Source of the DNA: BTQM01 sp036985875
GTDB lineage: Bacteria > Patescibacteriota > Minisyncoccia > Phycocordibacterales > UBA1539
Reading direction: 5' to 3'
DNA length: 34,806 bases
Assembly (NCBI GenBank): GCA_036985875.1
Contig: BTQM01000003.1
Location: forward strand, 1 to 34,806
This document shows, piece by piece, positions 13,996-22,520 of this stretch. Positions within the stretch are counted from its first letter, which is position 1. Every line of letters begins with the position of its first letter. A program made the translations under genes and the position numbers. Below the pieces are notes generated by a model. That model made no database searches. It saw only the letters and a program-made list of their open reading frames with translations, and was not told the origin of the DNA.

Positions 13996-16900
13996 ATGCC
14001 TAAATATCTACACAAAATATTTATATTTATAATTATCTCAGCCTGGGTATTTAGTGGATACCCTCAGATTTTTAATTTTCCGCCGGAAATTAAGGTGGCC
14101 GCAGCCGCAAGCACATTTAGAACTACCACCTATGAACTTGAAGGTACGGAATTTTCCGGAACCACTTACACCCTCACACTTAACAACAATCTTGCAGCCA
14201 ACTACTTTGCGATGATTGCCGGCGCAAACAGTCAAACAGCTTCTCGCGGGCCTGACGATGATGGTGTGCGCGTTACGGACGATCCTTTTGGTACGGGTTC
14301 ATTCCCCGGTTTGGTGAGCGCAAATCAGATCGAACTTACACGCTCTTCATCTGTCAATAATTGGATAGGATCGGTTACCATCGTTGAATGTTTGGGGGAT
14401 TGCACCACTTCCGGATTTGAATTAAGGGAGGTGAGGGAGGTGGTTTTTTCAGATGGAACAGCAAATACATTACAGACGGTAACTGACACCCTCGCGCAAG
14501 CTCACACATCCCAGACCGTTCCTTTTGGCGGTTTTTTCGGCGGAGGCATGCAGACAACCGGCACAGGATTAAGCAATAATGAGTATGCGGTTACGTTAGG
14601 CGTCCGTATTTACAAAAGTGGGGCTAACCAGATCACGCTTGAGCGTTATGGCGCTCAATCCAGAATCCCCCGAGCGGGTACCATAACCGTATATATTGTT
14701 GAATGGGGGAGTGGGTGGACCGTGCAGAATGTCAATGTAACGGGAACCAATTCAGGAAATGGAATTAACGCAACCGGAGAGTACAATACCGCTTCTATCA
14801 CATCGGTGACGAGAGCCAATACGTGGGTTTGGGCTGCCGGTCATGCAAGAGATGACGGTATCGGAGATGGCGCTTTTGGTCAGGTTGCCACACTTGGCGA
14901 CGGTGTTAGTCAAAATATTAACGAAACTTCCGTTGCGGTGGGAGCTGAAGGCGGACAGATAAGTCCGGGACGGGATTTTCAGGTTTATGTGATGAGTCAT
15001 CCCAGTTTGGCGGTGGATTACCGGTTTAAAGCAGACGGAAATACGGGAAGTTCTTCGGGGTATCAGGAATTAACGTTTGCCGTTGATAGCGCCAATGGTT
15101 CAGAGACTTATGACAACACATCAGGCACCGTTCGTTATACTGAAGGTTACCGAATCCCAATTATCTACACCTCTTCGGCCGGAGGTGGTCAGGCGTATTC
15201 TAGGCCGGTTTGGTCGCCTCGCATAAATGCAGACACGACTCTTCTTTATTGGCGGGCGTACGCGGGACAGCCATTCGCCGCTTGGGCGCAGATAGCTGAC
15301 TTCGCGAATATTACCTTTACCGCCGACGATGTCACCGTCAGCACCAGCGGCACCCAGACTGCCAGTCTAGATATCCCCAGCACGAACCAGTATGTGGGGG
15401 GCACTTTTGCGATCACAGAAAACACAAGTTCCAGAAATGTCACCGGCATCACCATTACGGAGAACGGCACGGTGAACGCTTCAACAAATCTTGACAACAT
15501 TAAACTGCAGTACGATCTTGATACTACAGCGCCCTACGACTGCGCCTCAGAGTCGTGGGCGTCCGGCGATAGCCAATTTGGCGCGACCGATACCGACGGG
15601 TTCAGCGCCGCCAATGGAACATCAGCTTTTACCGGCACGGCAGCGATCTCCACCACCCAGACGATGTGCGTCTATGCGGTGCTGGATGTTCTCTCCGGAG
15701 CCGCCAACAATGAAACGGTTGAGATTGAGATCAGTAATCCTTCAACAGAGGTAACCGTAAGCGCGGGTGCGGTGGGACCGGGTACGGCCGTTGCGCTTTC
15801 CGGGACAACTAATTTAAGTACTAATATCTCCCCTAACACCACACAGTCGTTTCAAGACGGAGTTTCACCCACCGGCAGCTATGCCGGAACAAGAGATACT
15901 TATATTCATGACAATCTGCCCACCACGAACAACGGCTCTGCGACCGAGATCCTCGTTGATGGTAGTGCGTTGGAGCAGTACGGAACCCTTCTCAAGTGGG
16001 ATATCACCGACATTCCCGCGGGGCAGATAGTTCAATCAGCCGTCATTACGCTCACCAGCTTTAATGCTACGAGTGACACCTACTCAGTATATGAAATGCT
16101 GCGCAATTGGGTGGAATCTGAAGCCACGTGGGAGATATATGCCACCGGCAGCAGTTGGCAAACAAACGGCGGAACGGGTGCGCTTGATAGCGGAACTACG
16201 GTCTTTGGCACGATCACCGGAGGAACCGGAGAGAGAACCATCACCTTGAACGCATCCGGAGTGGCTTTGGTTCAGGGATGGGTGAATAATCCGAGCTCTA
16301 ATTACGGGTTCTTTATTGAGAATTATCTTGCGACTGACGGCGCGGATTTTCGCTCCAGAGAATATGCCACCGCATCCTCGCGGCCTAAGCTTACCGTAAC
16401 GTACGGTTCTTCCAGTATCGTTGAGAGCAGAGTTTCCCAGTCAAGCGATGACGCCGAAGAGCAGAATCCTCCGAGCGGCAGTATGTATCTGACGAGTAGC
16501 GATCTTGAATTGATATCGGATGGGTCCACTGATCAGGAAGTCGGCATGCGGTTCCAGAATATAGTCGTACCCCAGGGAGCGATCATTACGAACGCCTATG
16601 TTCAGTTTACCGTTGACGAACTTGATTCGGGTACAACCAACCTTACCATTTACGGTGAGGATATTGATGTGGCGCCAACGTTCACGACAACCGCCGGCAA
16701 CATTACGAACAGGACGAAGACGAGCGCTTCGGTTGCGTGGAACAGTGTGCCGGCATGGACGACGGTTGGCGATGCGGGCACTGACCAACGGACGCCGGAT
16801 ATTACTTCCATTATTCAAGAAATCGTCAACAGGGTGGGGTGGGCAAGCGGCAATTCTCTCGTCGTTATCATTGACGGTACCGGAGAGAGAACCGCGGAAT

Positions 16901-19473
16901 CATACGATGGGGTGCCGACATCCGCACCACTTTTGCGTATAGAGTATGCCGATATCCCCGACGATGTCACCGTCAGCACCAGCGGCACCCAGACTGCCAG
17001 TCTAGATATCCCCAGCACGAACCAGTATGTGGGGGGCACTTTTGCGATCACAGAAAACACAAGTTCCAGAAATGTCACCGGCATCACCATTACGGAGAAC
17101 GGCACGGTGAACGCTTCAACAAATCTTGACAACATTAAACTGCAGTACGATCTTGATACTACAGCGCCCTACGACTGCGCCTCAGAGTCGTGGGCGTCCG
17201 GCGATAGCCAATTTGGCGCGACCGATACCGACGGGTTCAGCGCCGCCAATGGAACATCAGCTTTTACCGGCACGGCAGCGATCTCCACCACCCAGACGAT
17301 GTGCGTCTATGCGGTGCTGGATGTTCTCTCCGGAGCCGCCAACAATGAAACGGTTGAGATTGAGATCAGTAATCCTTCAACAGAGGTAACCGTAAGCGCG
17401 GGTGCGGTGGGACCGGGTACGGCCGTTGCGCTTTCCGGGACAACTAATTTAAGTACTAATATCTCCCCTAACACCACACAGTCGTTTCAAGACGGAGTTT
17501 CACCCACCGGCAGCTATGCCGGAACAAGAGATACTTATATTCATGACAATCTGCCCACCACGAACAACGGCTCTGCGACCGAGATCCTCGTTGATGGTAG
17601 TGCGTTGGAGCAGTACGGAACCCTTCTCAAGTGGGATATCACCGACATTCCCGCGGGGCAGATAGTTCAATCAGCCGTCATTACGCTCACCAGCTTTAAT
17701 GCTACGAGTGACACCTACTCAGTATATGAAATGCTGCGCAATTGGGTGGAATCTGAAGCCACGTGGGAGATATATGCCACCGGCAGCAGTTGGCAAACAA
17801 ACGGCGGAACGGGTGCGCTTGATAGCGGAACTACGGTCTTTGGCACGATCACCGGAGGAACCGGAGAGAGAACCATCACCTTGAACGCATCCGGAGTGGC
17901 TTTGGTTCAGGGATGGGTGAATAATCCGAGCTCTAATTACGGGTTCTTTATTGAGAATTATCTTGCGACTGACGGCGCGGATTTTCGCTCCAGAGAATAT
18001 GCCACCGCATCCTCGCGGCCTAAGCTTACCGTAACGTACGGTTCTTCCAGTATCGTTGAGAGCAGAGTTTCCCAGTCAAGCGATGACGCCGAAGAGCAGA
18101 ATCCTCCGAGCGGCAGTATGTATCTGACGAGTAGCGATCTTGAATTGATATCGGATGGGTCCACTGATCAGGAAGTCGGCATGCGGTTCCAGAATATAGT
18201 CGTACCCCAGGGAGCGATCATTACGAACGCCTATGTTCAGTTTACCGTTGACGAACTTGATTCGGGTACAACCAACCTTACCATTTACGGTGAGGATATT
18301 GATGTGGCGCCAACGTTCACGACAACCGCCGGCAACATTACGAACAGGACGAAGACGAGCGCTTCGGTTGCGTGGAACAGTGTGCCGGCATGGACGACGG
18401 TTGGCGATGCGGGCACTGACCAACGGACGCCGGATATTACTTCCATTATTCAAGAAATCGTCAACAGGGTGGGGTGGGCAAGCGGCAATTCTCTCGTCGT
18501 TATCATTGACGGTACCGGAGAGAGAACCGCGGAATCATACGATGGGGTGCCGACATCCGCACCACTTTTGCGTATAGAGTACATCAACCCGGGTCTGACC
18601 CAGATCCATTACCGTTGGCGCAATGATGACGGCAATGAGGCAAGCGCCACCTGGGCCGCCCTTGAAGATACTGCTTCTGCCACGATCAATAACACCTTGG
18701 TTAGACTCCGGTTTGAGGTTTCCAATGAAGGGTCAGCTAATTCGACTTCCACCGCTTACCGACTGGAGGTTTCAGGCCCTGATCCCTCCTCCTGCGCTGC
18801 TGCCTCCTATGTGCGGGTGGACTCAAGCAGCGACTGGGATATGGCCACCTCAACCTATTTTGCGGATGGGGATCCCACCACCAATGTCTCGGGCGGACTG
18901 ACGGATGAGAATACCACTTTCCTCGCCGGTGAAATGAAAGAGGCCAATGACATCACTTCAGGCATCGTTTTGACTACCACTGAATTTATCGAGATCGAGT
19001 ATGCGTTCAAGTCAACACCAAGCGCCACGAGTGGTGCCCTCTACTGCTTCCGGCTGACCAATGCCGGCACAGCCATCGATATCTATTCCGCCTACGCCAG
19101 AACCACCTTGGGTGGGTATAAGGCCGTCGGGACGCTCGTCTCCGTGGTGTTGGATACCGGCGTTTCAGATGGCGCGGCTTATAATTCCATTTTGTGGAAG
19201 GGCATAATGCCGGCCGGCACAAAGGTGCGGCTGCAGTTGGCTACTTCCAATAGTTCTTCCGGGCCATGGAGTTACATTAGCGGACCAACCTGCTCGTCGG
19301 GCGATTATTATGAGCCGTTGCCCGACCAGCCGGATGAGATCGGTTGCTTCACTTCTCATAATAACAAGCGGTATTTTAAGTATAGGGTAGAGTTGTGCTC
19401 GTCAACTGACTGTATAACTCCCGGTGGTAACACCCCGATCGTCCAAGACGTCGTCGTGAGTTGGTCACCGTGA
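13996..19473 (+). CDS. Giant secreted repeat protein, candidate pilus-tip adhesin
   Basis: An 1825-residue exported protein. Signal peptide: basic start, hydrophobic core IFIFIIISAWVFSG, likely cleavage near VAAAAS (about 38). Residues 40-440 are beta-rich and unassigned. Two identical 541-residue blocks follow (444-984 and 989-1529); each has a Ser/Thr-rich strand module (DVTVSTSGTQTASLDIP), then two modules resembling DNRLRE/CBM96-type folds (GTRDTYIHDNLPTTNNG...SRPKLTVTY and SSDDAEEQNPPSGSMYL...APLLRIEY). The C-terminal 300 residues begin HYRWRNDDGNEASATW. No LPXTG motif or C-terminal membrane helix is visible. It lies inside the minor-pseudopilin operon between the PilV-like and PilW-like genes, where other species often encode PilY1 adhesin, so tip display is a reasonable inference. 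It has no PilY1 propeller that I can see. Confidence 0.85.
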   Translation: MPKYLHKIFIFIIISAWVFSGYPQIFNFPPEIKVAAAASTFRTTTYELEGTEFSGTTYTLTLNNNLAANYFAMIAGANSQTASRGPDDDGVRVTDDPFGTGSFPGLVSANQIELTRSSSVNNWIGSVTIVECLGDCTTSGFELREVREVVFSDGTANTLQTVTDTLAQAHTSQTVPFGGFFGGGMQTTGTGLSNNEYAVTLGVRIYKSGANQITLERYGAQSRIPRAGTITVYIVEWGSGWTVQNVNVTGTNSGNGINATGEYNTASITSVTRANTWVWAAGHARDDGIGDGAFGQVATLGDGVSQNINETSVAVGAEGGQISPGRDFQVYVMSHPSLAVDYRFKADGNTGSSSGYQELTFAVDSANGSETYDNTSGTVRYTEGYRIPIIYTSSAGGGQAYSRPVWSPRINADTTLLYWRAYAGQPFAAWAQIADFANITFTADDVTVSTSGTQTASLDIPSTNQYVGGTFAITENTSSRNVTGITITENGTVNASTNLDNIKLQYDLDTTAPYDCASESWASGDSQFGATDTDGFSAANGTSAFTGTAAISTTQTMCVYAVLDVLSGAANNETVEIEISNPSTEVTVSAGAVGPGTAVALSGTTNLSTNISPNTTQSFQDGVSPTGSYAGTRDTYIHDNLPTTNNGSATEILVDGSALEQYGTLLKWDITDIPAGQIVQSAVITLTSFNATSDTYSVYEMLRNWVESEATWEIYATGSSWQTNGGTGALDSGTTVFGTITGGTGERTITLNASGVALVQGWVNNPSSNYGFFIENYLATDGADFRSREYATASSRPKLTVTYGSSSIVESRVSQSSDDAEEQNPPSGSMYLTSSDLELISDGSTDQEVGMRFQNIVVPQGAIITNAYVQFTVDELDSGTTNLTIYGEDIDVAPTFTTTAGNITNRTKTSASVAWNSVPAWTTVGDAGTDQRTPDITSIIQEIVNRVGWASGNSLVVIIDGTGERTAESYDGVPTSAPLLRIEYADIPDDVTVSTSGTQTASLDIPSTNQYVGGTFAITENTSSRNVTGITITENGTVNASTNLDNIKLQYDLDTTAPYDCASESWASGDSQFGATDTDGFSAANGTSAFTGTAAISTTQTMCVYAVLDVLSGAANNETVEIEISNPSTEVTVSAGAVGPGTAVALSGTTNLSTNISPNTTQSFQDGVSPTGSYAGTRDTYIHDNLPTTNNGSATEILVDGSALEQYGTLLKWDITDIPAGQIVQSAVITLTSFNATSDTYSVYEMLRNWVESEATWEIYATGSSWQTNGGTGALDSGTTVFGTITGGTGERTITLNASGVALVQGWVNNPSSNYGFFIENYLATDGADFRSREYATASSRPKLTVTYGSSSIVESRVSQSSDDAEEQNPPSGSMYLTSSDLELISDGSTDQEVGMRFQNIVVPQGAIITNAYVQFTVDELDSGTTNLTIYGEDIDVAPTFTTTAGNITNRTKTSASVAWNSVPAWTTVGDAGTDQRTPDITSIIQEIVNRVGWASGNSLVVIIDGTGERTAESYDGVPTSAPLLRIEYINPGLTQIHYRWRNDDGNEASATWAALEDTASATINNTLVRLRFEVSNEGSANSTSTAYRLEVSGPDPSSCAAASYVRVDSSSDWDMATSTYFADGDPTTNVSGGLTDENTTFLAGEMKEANDITSGIVLTTTEFIEIEYAFKSTPSATSGALYCFRLTNAGTAIDIYSAYARTTLGGYKAVGTLVSVVLDTGVSDGAAYNSILWKGIMPAGTKVRLQLATSNSSSGPWSYISGPTCSSGDYYEPLPDQPDEIGCFTSHNNKRYFKYRVELCSSTDCITPGGNTPIVQDVVVSWSP
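15323..16946 (+). repeat. 1624-bp intragenic tandem repeat, unit 1
   Basis: The sequence recurs at 16958-18581 (period 1635 bp, exactly 545 codons). The translations are identical across the whole block, and every stretch of DNA I compared, including third codon positions, was identical too. Confidence 0.95.
16958..18581 (+). repeat. 1624-bp intragenic tandem repeat, unit 2
   Basis: Second copy of the block at 15323-16946. The 11-bp junction (16947-16957, TGCCGATATCC) differs from the sequence before unit 1 and after unit 2. Confidence 0.95.
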
Positions 19474-19475
19474 GA

Positions 19476-19626
19476 TCTTGTAACGTAGAACTCGTAACTT
19501 GAAACGTATAACTTATAACCTGTAACTTGTAACTTATGATACACAACCGACAACCAACAAAATTTATTTGCCACAAGCCTGCCGATAGGCAGGTAGGTTA
19601 TATGTTACGAGTTACGAGTTATAAGA
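19476..19626. repeat. GTAAC cluster plus 90-bp leader element, copy B
   Basis: This is the densest run of the repeat: CTTGTAACGTAGAACTCG, TAACTTGAAACGTATAAC, TTATAACCTGTAACTTG, roughly one word per 10 bases, then the element beginning at the ATG at 19536 shared with 13128. It ends ATGTTACGAGTTACGAG, TTATAAG inside the coding frame. Confidence 0.8.
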
Positions 19627-20132
19627 TTGGGCGTTACAAGCGGGGTGTTGGCCTCCTTGAGCTTCTGCTTTATATTGCTATTCTGGCGATCATCATGGTG
19701 GCGATCGCAAATGTGTTTATCCTGCTCTCCCGCGGGCAGGGGCAGGTGGAGTCGCGTACAGAGATGCATTCCCAACTTCGTTTTTCGCTTGCAAAGATGA
19801 CGCATGATCTGAAAGCGGCCTCTGCGGTGACCTCTCCGGCTTCAACATCCACTGCCACCTCCACGCTTACCATGACAATCGGCGCTGATACCGTAACATA
19901 CGATCTGTCCGCCGGTATTTTGCAACGTACACTCAATACAGGTACTCCGGCGCAGGTCACCACGGATACAATTACCGTGGCAACGTCCACTTTCACAAGG
20001 ATCGAAAATACCAACTCTACTTTAGGAAAAACGCTCGTGGGGATTCAGATAGAAATAAGCGCCGACTATAACAGTATGAGTCCGGGTAGCCAATATTCTG
20101 CGAGCAAGAAAACGACCGTCTTGTTGAGATAA
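19536..20132 (+). CDS. Minor pseudopilin, PilW/GspJ-like, with repeat-derived leader
   Basis: A 198-residue prepilin whose leader (37 residues from 19536, or 14 from an in-frame ATG at 19605) ends RYKRG, cleavage before Val (G^VGLLELLLYIAILAIIM), Glu at mature position 5. The helix is followed by LLSRGQGQVESRTEMHSQLRFSLAKMTHDLKAASAV, the PilW/GspJ-type helix with an Arg/Gln-rich segment, and a beta-rich Thr/Ser head. Conservation of the 5' element with the PilV-like gene argues the first ATG may be used in both. It follows the giant surface gene and is followed by the PilX-like gene after 2 bp. Confidence 0.85.
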   Translation: MIHNRQPTKFICHKPADRQVGYMLRVTSYKIGRYKRGVGLLELLLYIAILAIIMVAIANVFILLSRGQGQVESRTEMHSQLRFSLAKMTHDLKAASAVTSPASTSTATSTLTMTIGADTVTYDLSAGILQRTLNTGTPAQVTTDTITVATSTFTRIENTNSTLGKTLVGIQIEISADYNSMSPGSQYSASKKTTVLLR

Positions 20133-20134
20133 TA

Positions 20135-20626
20135 ATGAGCATGAACACATCATCTAAAAAACAAAACAGGATACCTCTCATCACCCGTGGTGTCGCCTCG
20201 CTTCTTGCGGTGGTTACACTTGCGCTTTTTGTGTTGGTTGTGGGTTTCAGTATCACCACGTTGAGTGTAAGCGAAAGTCTTGTTTCCATTGGTACCTCGC
20301 AATCTGGAAAAGCGTTTATGTACGCGGAGGACGCCGTGGCGGACGCGCTCCTGCGGATCGCCAGAAAAAATGACTATGTCTGCGACAGTCCCTCACTTCC
20401 TACGGGGTGCTACCCCATTGACTTTGTTTCCGGTGGCTGTGCGAACAACGAAGGGTGTGCGCGGGTGACAGTCTCTTCGGGCGTTGGGTCAAGCGGAAAC
20501 CCGAAAGTCATTGAAGTGGAAGGGCGCGTGAAAGACAATATAAGGAAAATAAAAGTGACTGTGGAATACGGTAGTGCGCTCTACGGCGAGATCGCCACGA
20601 GCACGTGGCAGGAGATCGGGGAGTAG
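20135..20626 (+). CDS. Minor pseudopilin, PilX/GspK-like
   Basis: A 163-residue protein with leader ending PLITRG, then VASLLAVVTLALFVLVVGFSI. Glu at mature position 5 is absent (Leu instead), as in GspK/PilX-type subunits that cap the tip complex. The head has SQSGKAFMYAEDAVADALLRIARKND, matching the helix of PilX proteins, and four cysteines (CDSPSLPTGC, GGCANNEGC). It starts 2 bp after the PilW-like stop, so translation is probably coupled. It completes the H-I-J-K-equivalent set of minor pseudopilins. Confidence 0.83.
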   Translation: MSMNTSSKKQNRIPLITRGVASLLAVVTLALFVLVVGFSITTLSVSESLVSIGTSQSGKAFMYAEDAVADALLRIARKNDYVCDSPSLPTGCYPIDFVSGGCANNEGCARVTVSSGVGSSGNPKVIEVEGRVKDNIRKIKVTVEYGSALYGEIATSTWQEIGE

Positions 20627-20716
20627 CTTTTCCAGGGTAATTGGCGAGTTTTTGGTATAGTGGGGAAACGAGCATTGTTTGTTCTGTTACTTTATTATTA
20701 TTTCAATGAAATCATC

Positions 20717-22048
20717 ATGAAAGATATTGAGCTGAAATATAAGGAAACATCTCTCGTGAGCCTACAGGCGCTCGCGGATGCTGCCGAAACGCTTTCTCCT
20801 TATATTGCGCGTCTGCGCGAGGTGTCGGAAAGTGAAGAATATGACACGCCGGAGGCGTTCATCAATCTCCCTTTTGACCGAGATATTGTCGGCGTGGTCA
20901 AGGAAGCTGCGGGAAAAGCGGGAGGTAAGGAACTGTCATACATTATTGTTGTCGGTATCGGCGGCTCTAACTTGGGGACGCTCGCTGTCTATGATGCTCT
21001 GCGTGGGAAACTTGACGCGTTTAGAAGCACTCCGATGCCTAAGATAATTTTTGCCGATACGAACGACCCTGATCTGCTTGCCGACATCCAAAGCATCTTG
21101 GGGGAGCACATCAACTCTCCCGAGCAGATCCTCGTGAACATTATCAGCAAATCGGGAACTACCACGGAAACCATCGCTAATTTCGAGGTTCTCTACGGCA
21201 CTCTCAAGGAGCGTTTCGGAGAGGAGAGTGCAAAGAAGCGCGTAGTTGTTACCACCGATCGTGGTTCCAAACTCTGGAGTGAGGCACAGAGGGAGGGCTT
21301 CGCCCTTTTGGAAATACCGCAACAGGTGGGCGGAAGATATTCTGTATTCTCCGCGGTGGGACTTTTCCCACTTTCGTTGGCGGGTATGGATATTGACGCG
21401 CTGTTGGAAGGCGCTCGCGTGATGCGCGACAAGTGCCTCTCGGAGGGTGTGGAGGAAAACCCCGCGCTTCTCTCTGCCGCGCTGATACACCTCCACTATA
21501 AGGCGGGGATATCCATTCATAACAGTTTCTTTTTTAATTCACAGCTTGAGTCACTGGGCAAGTGGTATCGGCAGCTTTTAGGAGAGAGTATCGGGAAAAA
21601 GCACAATGCGAAAGGAGAAGAGGTACGCGTTGGGATCACCCCTATTGTTTCCATGGGACCCGCCGATCTTCATTCTATGGCGCAGCTCTATCTCGGCGGG
21701 CCGAAAGACAAGTTCACCACGTTCATGTATACGCCGGAGAGCGAGCGGAGCGTGCGCGTGCCCGAGGATACGGCGTTTCCCGCTTTGGCAGAGAGTGTTG
21801 CGGGGAAATCCTTGACGGAGATCATGAGAGCTATTTTTAGCGGCACAAAGGAGGCGTATCGCAAGGGAGCCTTCCCTTTCATGGAAGTAGTTCTTCCGGA
21901 CATTTCGGAGGGGAGCTTGGGGCAGTATCTCCAGTTCAAGATGATGGAGATGATGTTTTTGGCACGCCTCTTGGGTGTGAATGCGTTTGACCAGCCCGCC
22001 GTAGAGGATTACAAGTCAGAAACACGGCGCATATTGAACGGCTCATAG
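20717..22048 (+). CDS. pgi: Glucose-6-phosphate isomerase
   Basis: A 443-residue phosphoglucose isomerase interconverting glucose-6-phosphate and fructose-6-phosphate. Motifs: YIIVVGIGGSNLGTLAVYDAL (glycine-rich sugar-phosphate loop), IISKSGTTTET (SIS-domain phosphate site), GGRYSVFSAVGLFPL, the HNSFFFN segment, and LGVNAFDQPAVEDYK near the C-terminus. The length suits the shorter bacterial class (about 440-450). I start it at 20717 rather than the in-frame 20660 because MKDIELKYKETS is the better N-terminus and the upstream stretch is low-complexity. It has no functional link to the pilus genes that precede it. Confidence 0.95.
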   Translation: MKDIELKYKETSLVSLQALADAAETLSPYIARLREVSESEEYDTPEAFINLPFDRDIVGVVKEAAGKAGGKELSYIIVVGIGGSNLGTLAVYDALRGKLDAFRSTPMPKIIFADTNDPDLLADIQSILGEHINSPEQILVNIISKSGTTTETIANFEVLYGTLKERFGEESAKKRVVVTTDRGSKLWSEAQREGFALLEIPQQVGGRYSVFSAVGLFPLSLAGMDIDALLEGARVMRDKCLSEGVEENPALLSAALIHLHYKAGISIHNSFFFNSQLESLGKWYRQLLGESIGKKHNAKGEEVRVGITPIVSMGPADLHSMAQLYLGGPKDKFTTFMYTPESERSVRVPEDTAFPALAESVAGKSLTEIMRAIFSGTKEAYRKGAFPFMEVVLPDISEGSLGQYLQFKMMEMMFLARLLGVNAFDQPAVEDYKSETRRILNGS

Positions 22049-22075
22049 CTAGCTTACCGGGGTGTTGCGGGGTCG

Positions 22076-22084
22076 TGTGGATAA
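22076..22084. other. Consensus DnaA-box 9-mer (minus orientation)
   Basis: TGTGGATAA, the reverse complement of TTATCCACA, lies 28 bp after pgi. Single copy, no cluster. Confidence 0.3.
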
Positions 22085-22133
22085 GTGAGAAGCCACAAGC
22101 TCCTATTTTTCTGTTAGAATGGTAATGTTGTCC

Positions 22134-22139
22134 TATAAT
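22134..22139 (+). promoter_or_regulatory. -10 box before small membrane protein
   Basis: TATAAT ends 9 bp before the ATG at 22149. An upstream in-frame ATG at 22119 would place the promoter inside the gene. Confidence 0.45.
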
Positions 22140-22148
22140 CCTTTTCCA

Positions 22149-22514
22149 ATGTTTAAAATATCCATCATTATAAGTTTGCTGTTGCCGAGCGTCTCATTTG
22201 CGCAGGACGCGTATTCGGGGGCGACGCTTATTTTGAGCTCCTATTCTTTCATAAGCGCTATTGCGGTGGGTATTCTGACGAGCATCATGGTGCTTATTAA
22301 TGCGAGAAAAATGAAAGGGGGAATTTTTGGAAGCGTGCTGTATTATATAGGGGTGGGAATGCTTTTTGTTATAGGAGGATTTGCCGCCTCCTTTCTTTCC
22401 TTGGAGTTCCCTGTGTATGTCACGAACATGTTGCGTGACATACTCTTTATCGCCGGGTATGTAATAATGGCAATTGGAGCAGGTAAACTTTTTCACATTA
22501 CCAGAGGGAATTAA
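22149..22514 (+). CDS. Small membrane protein with signal peptide, unknown function
   Basis: A 121-residue protein. N-terminal signal MFKISIIISLLLPSVSFAQ (likely cleavage after SFA), then three hydrophobic segments (about 31-52, 65-88 and 98-115). No catalytic motif is visible. The stop is 6 bp before the next small gene and the kinase follows, so this may be the membrane partner of a sensory operon: membrane protein, small soluble protein, kinase, receiver. I do not recognise the family. Confidence 0.7.
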   Translation: MFKISIIISLLLPSVSFAQDAYSGATLILSSYSFISAIAVGILTSIMVLINARKMKGGIFGSVLYYIGVGMLFVIGGFAASFLSLEFPVYVTNMLRDILFIAGYVIMAIGAGKLFHITRGN

Positions 22515-22520
22515 ATAACT

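Noticed and set aside
15491..18577. Paired identical open frames in other frames inside the giant gene
   Set aside because: They duplicate only because the underlying 1.6-kb DNA is duplicated; the long frame has a signal peptide and domain-like content.
13996..19473. Sortase or autotransporter-type surface anchoring
   Set aside because: No LPXTG-like motif, no C-terminal hydrophobic helix and no beta-barrel domain seen at the end of the protein.
13100..19626. CRISPR array
   Set aside because: The repeats are short, degenerate, mixed in orientation and lack uniform spacers; no cas genes are present.
20660..20716. Longer start for pgi
   Set aside because: The extra residues are hydrophobic and low-complexity, and they lie over a TATAGT promoter-like sequence.
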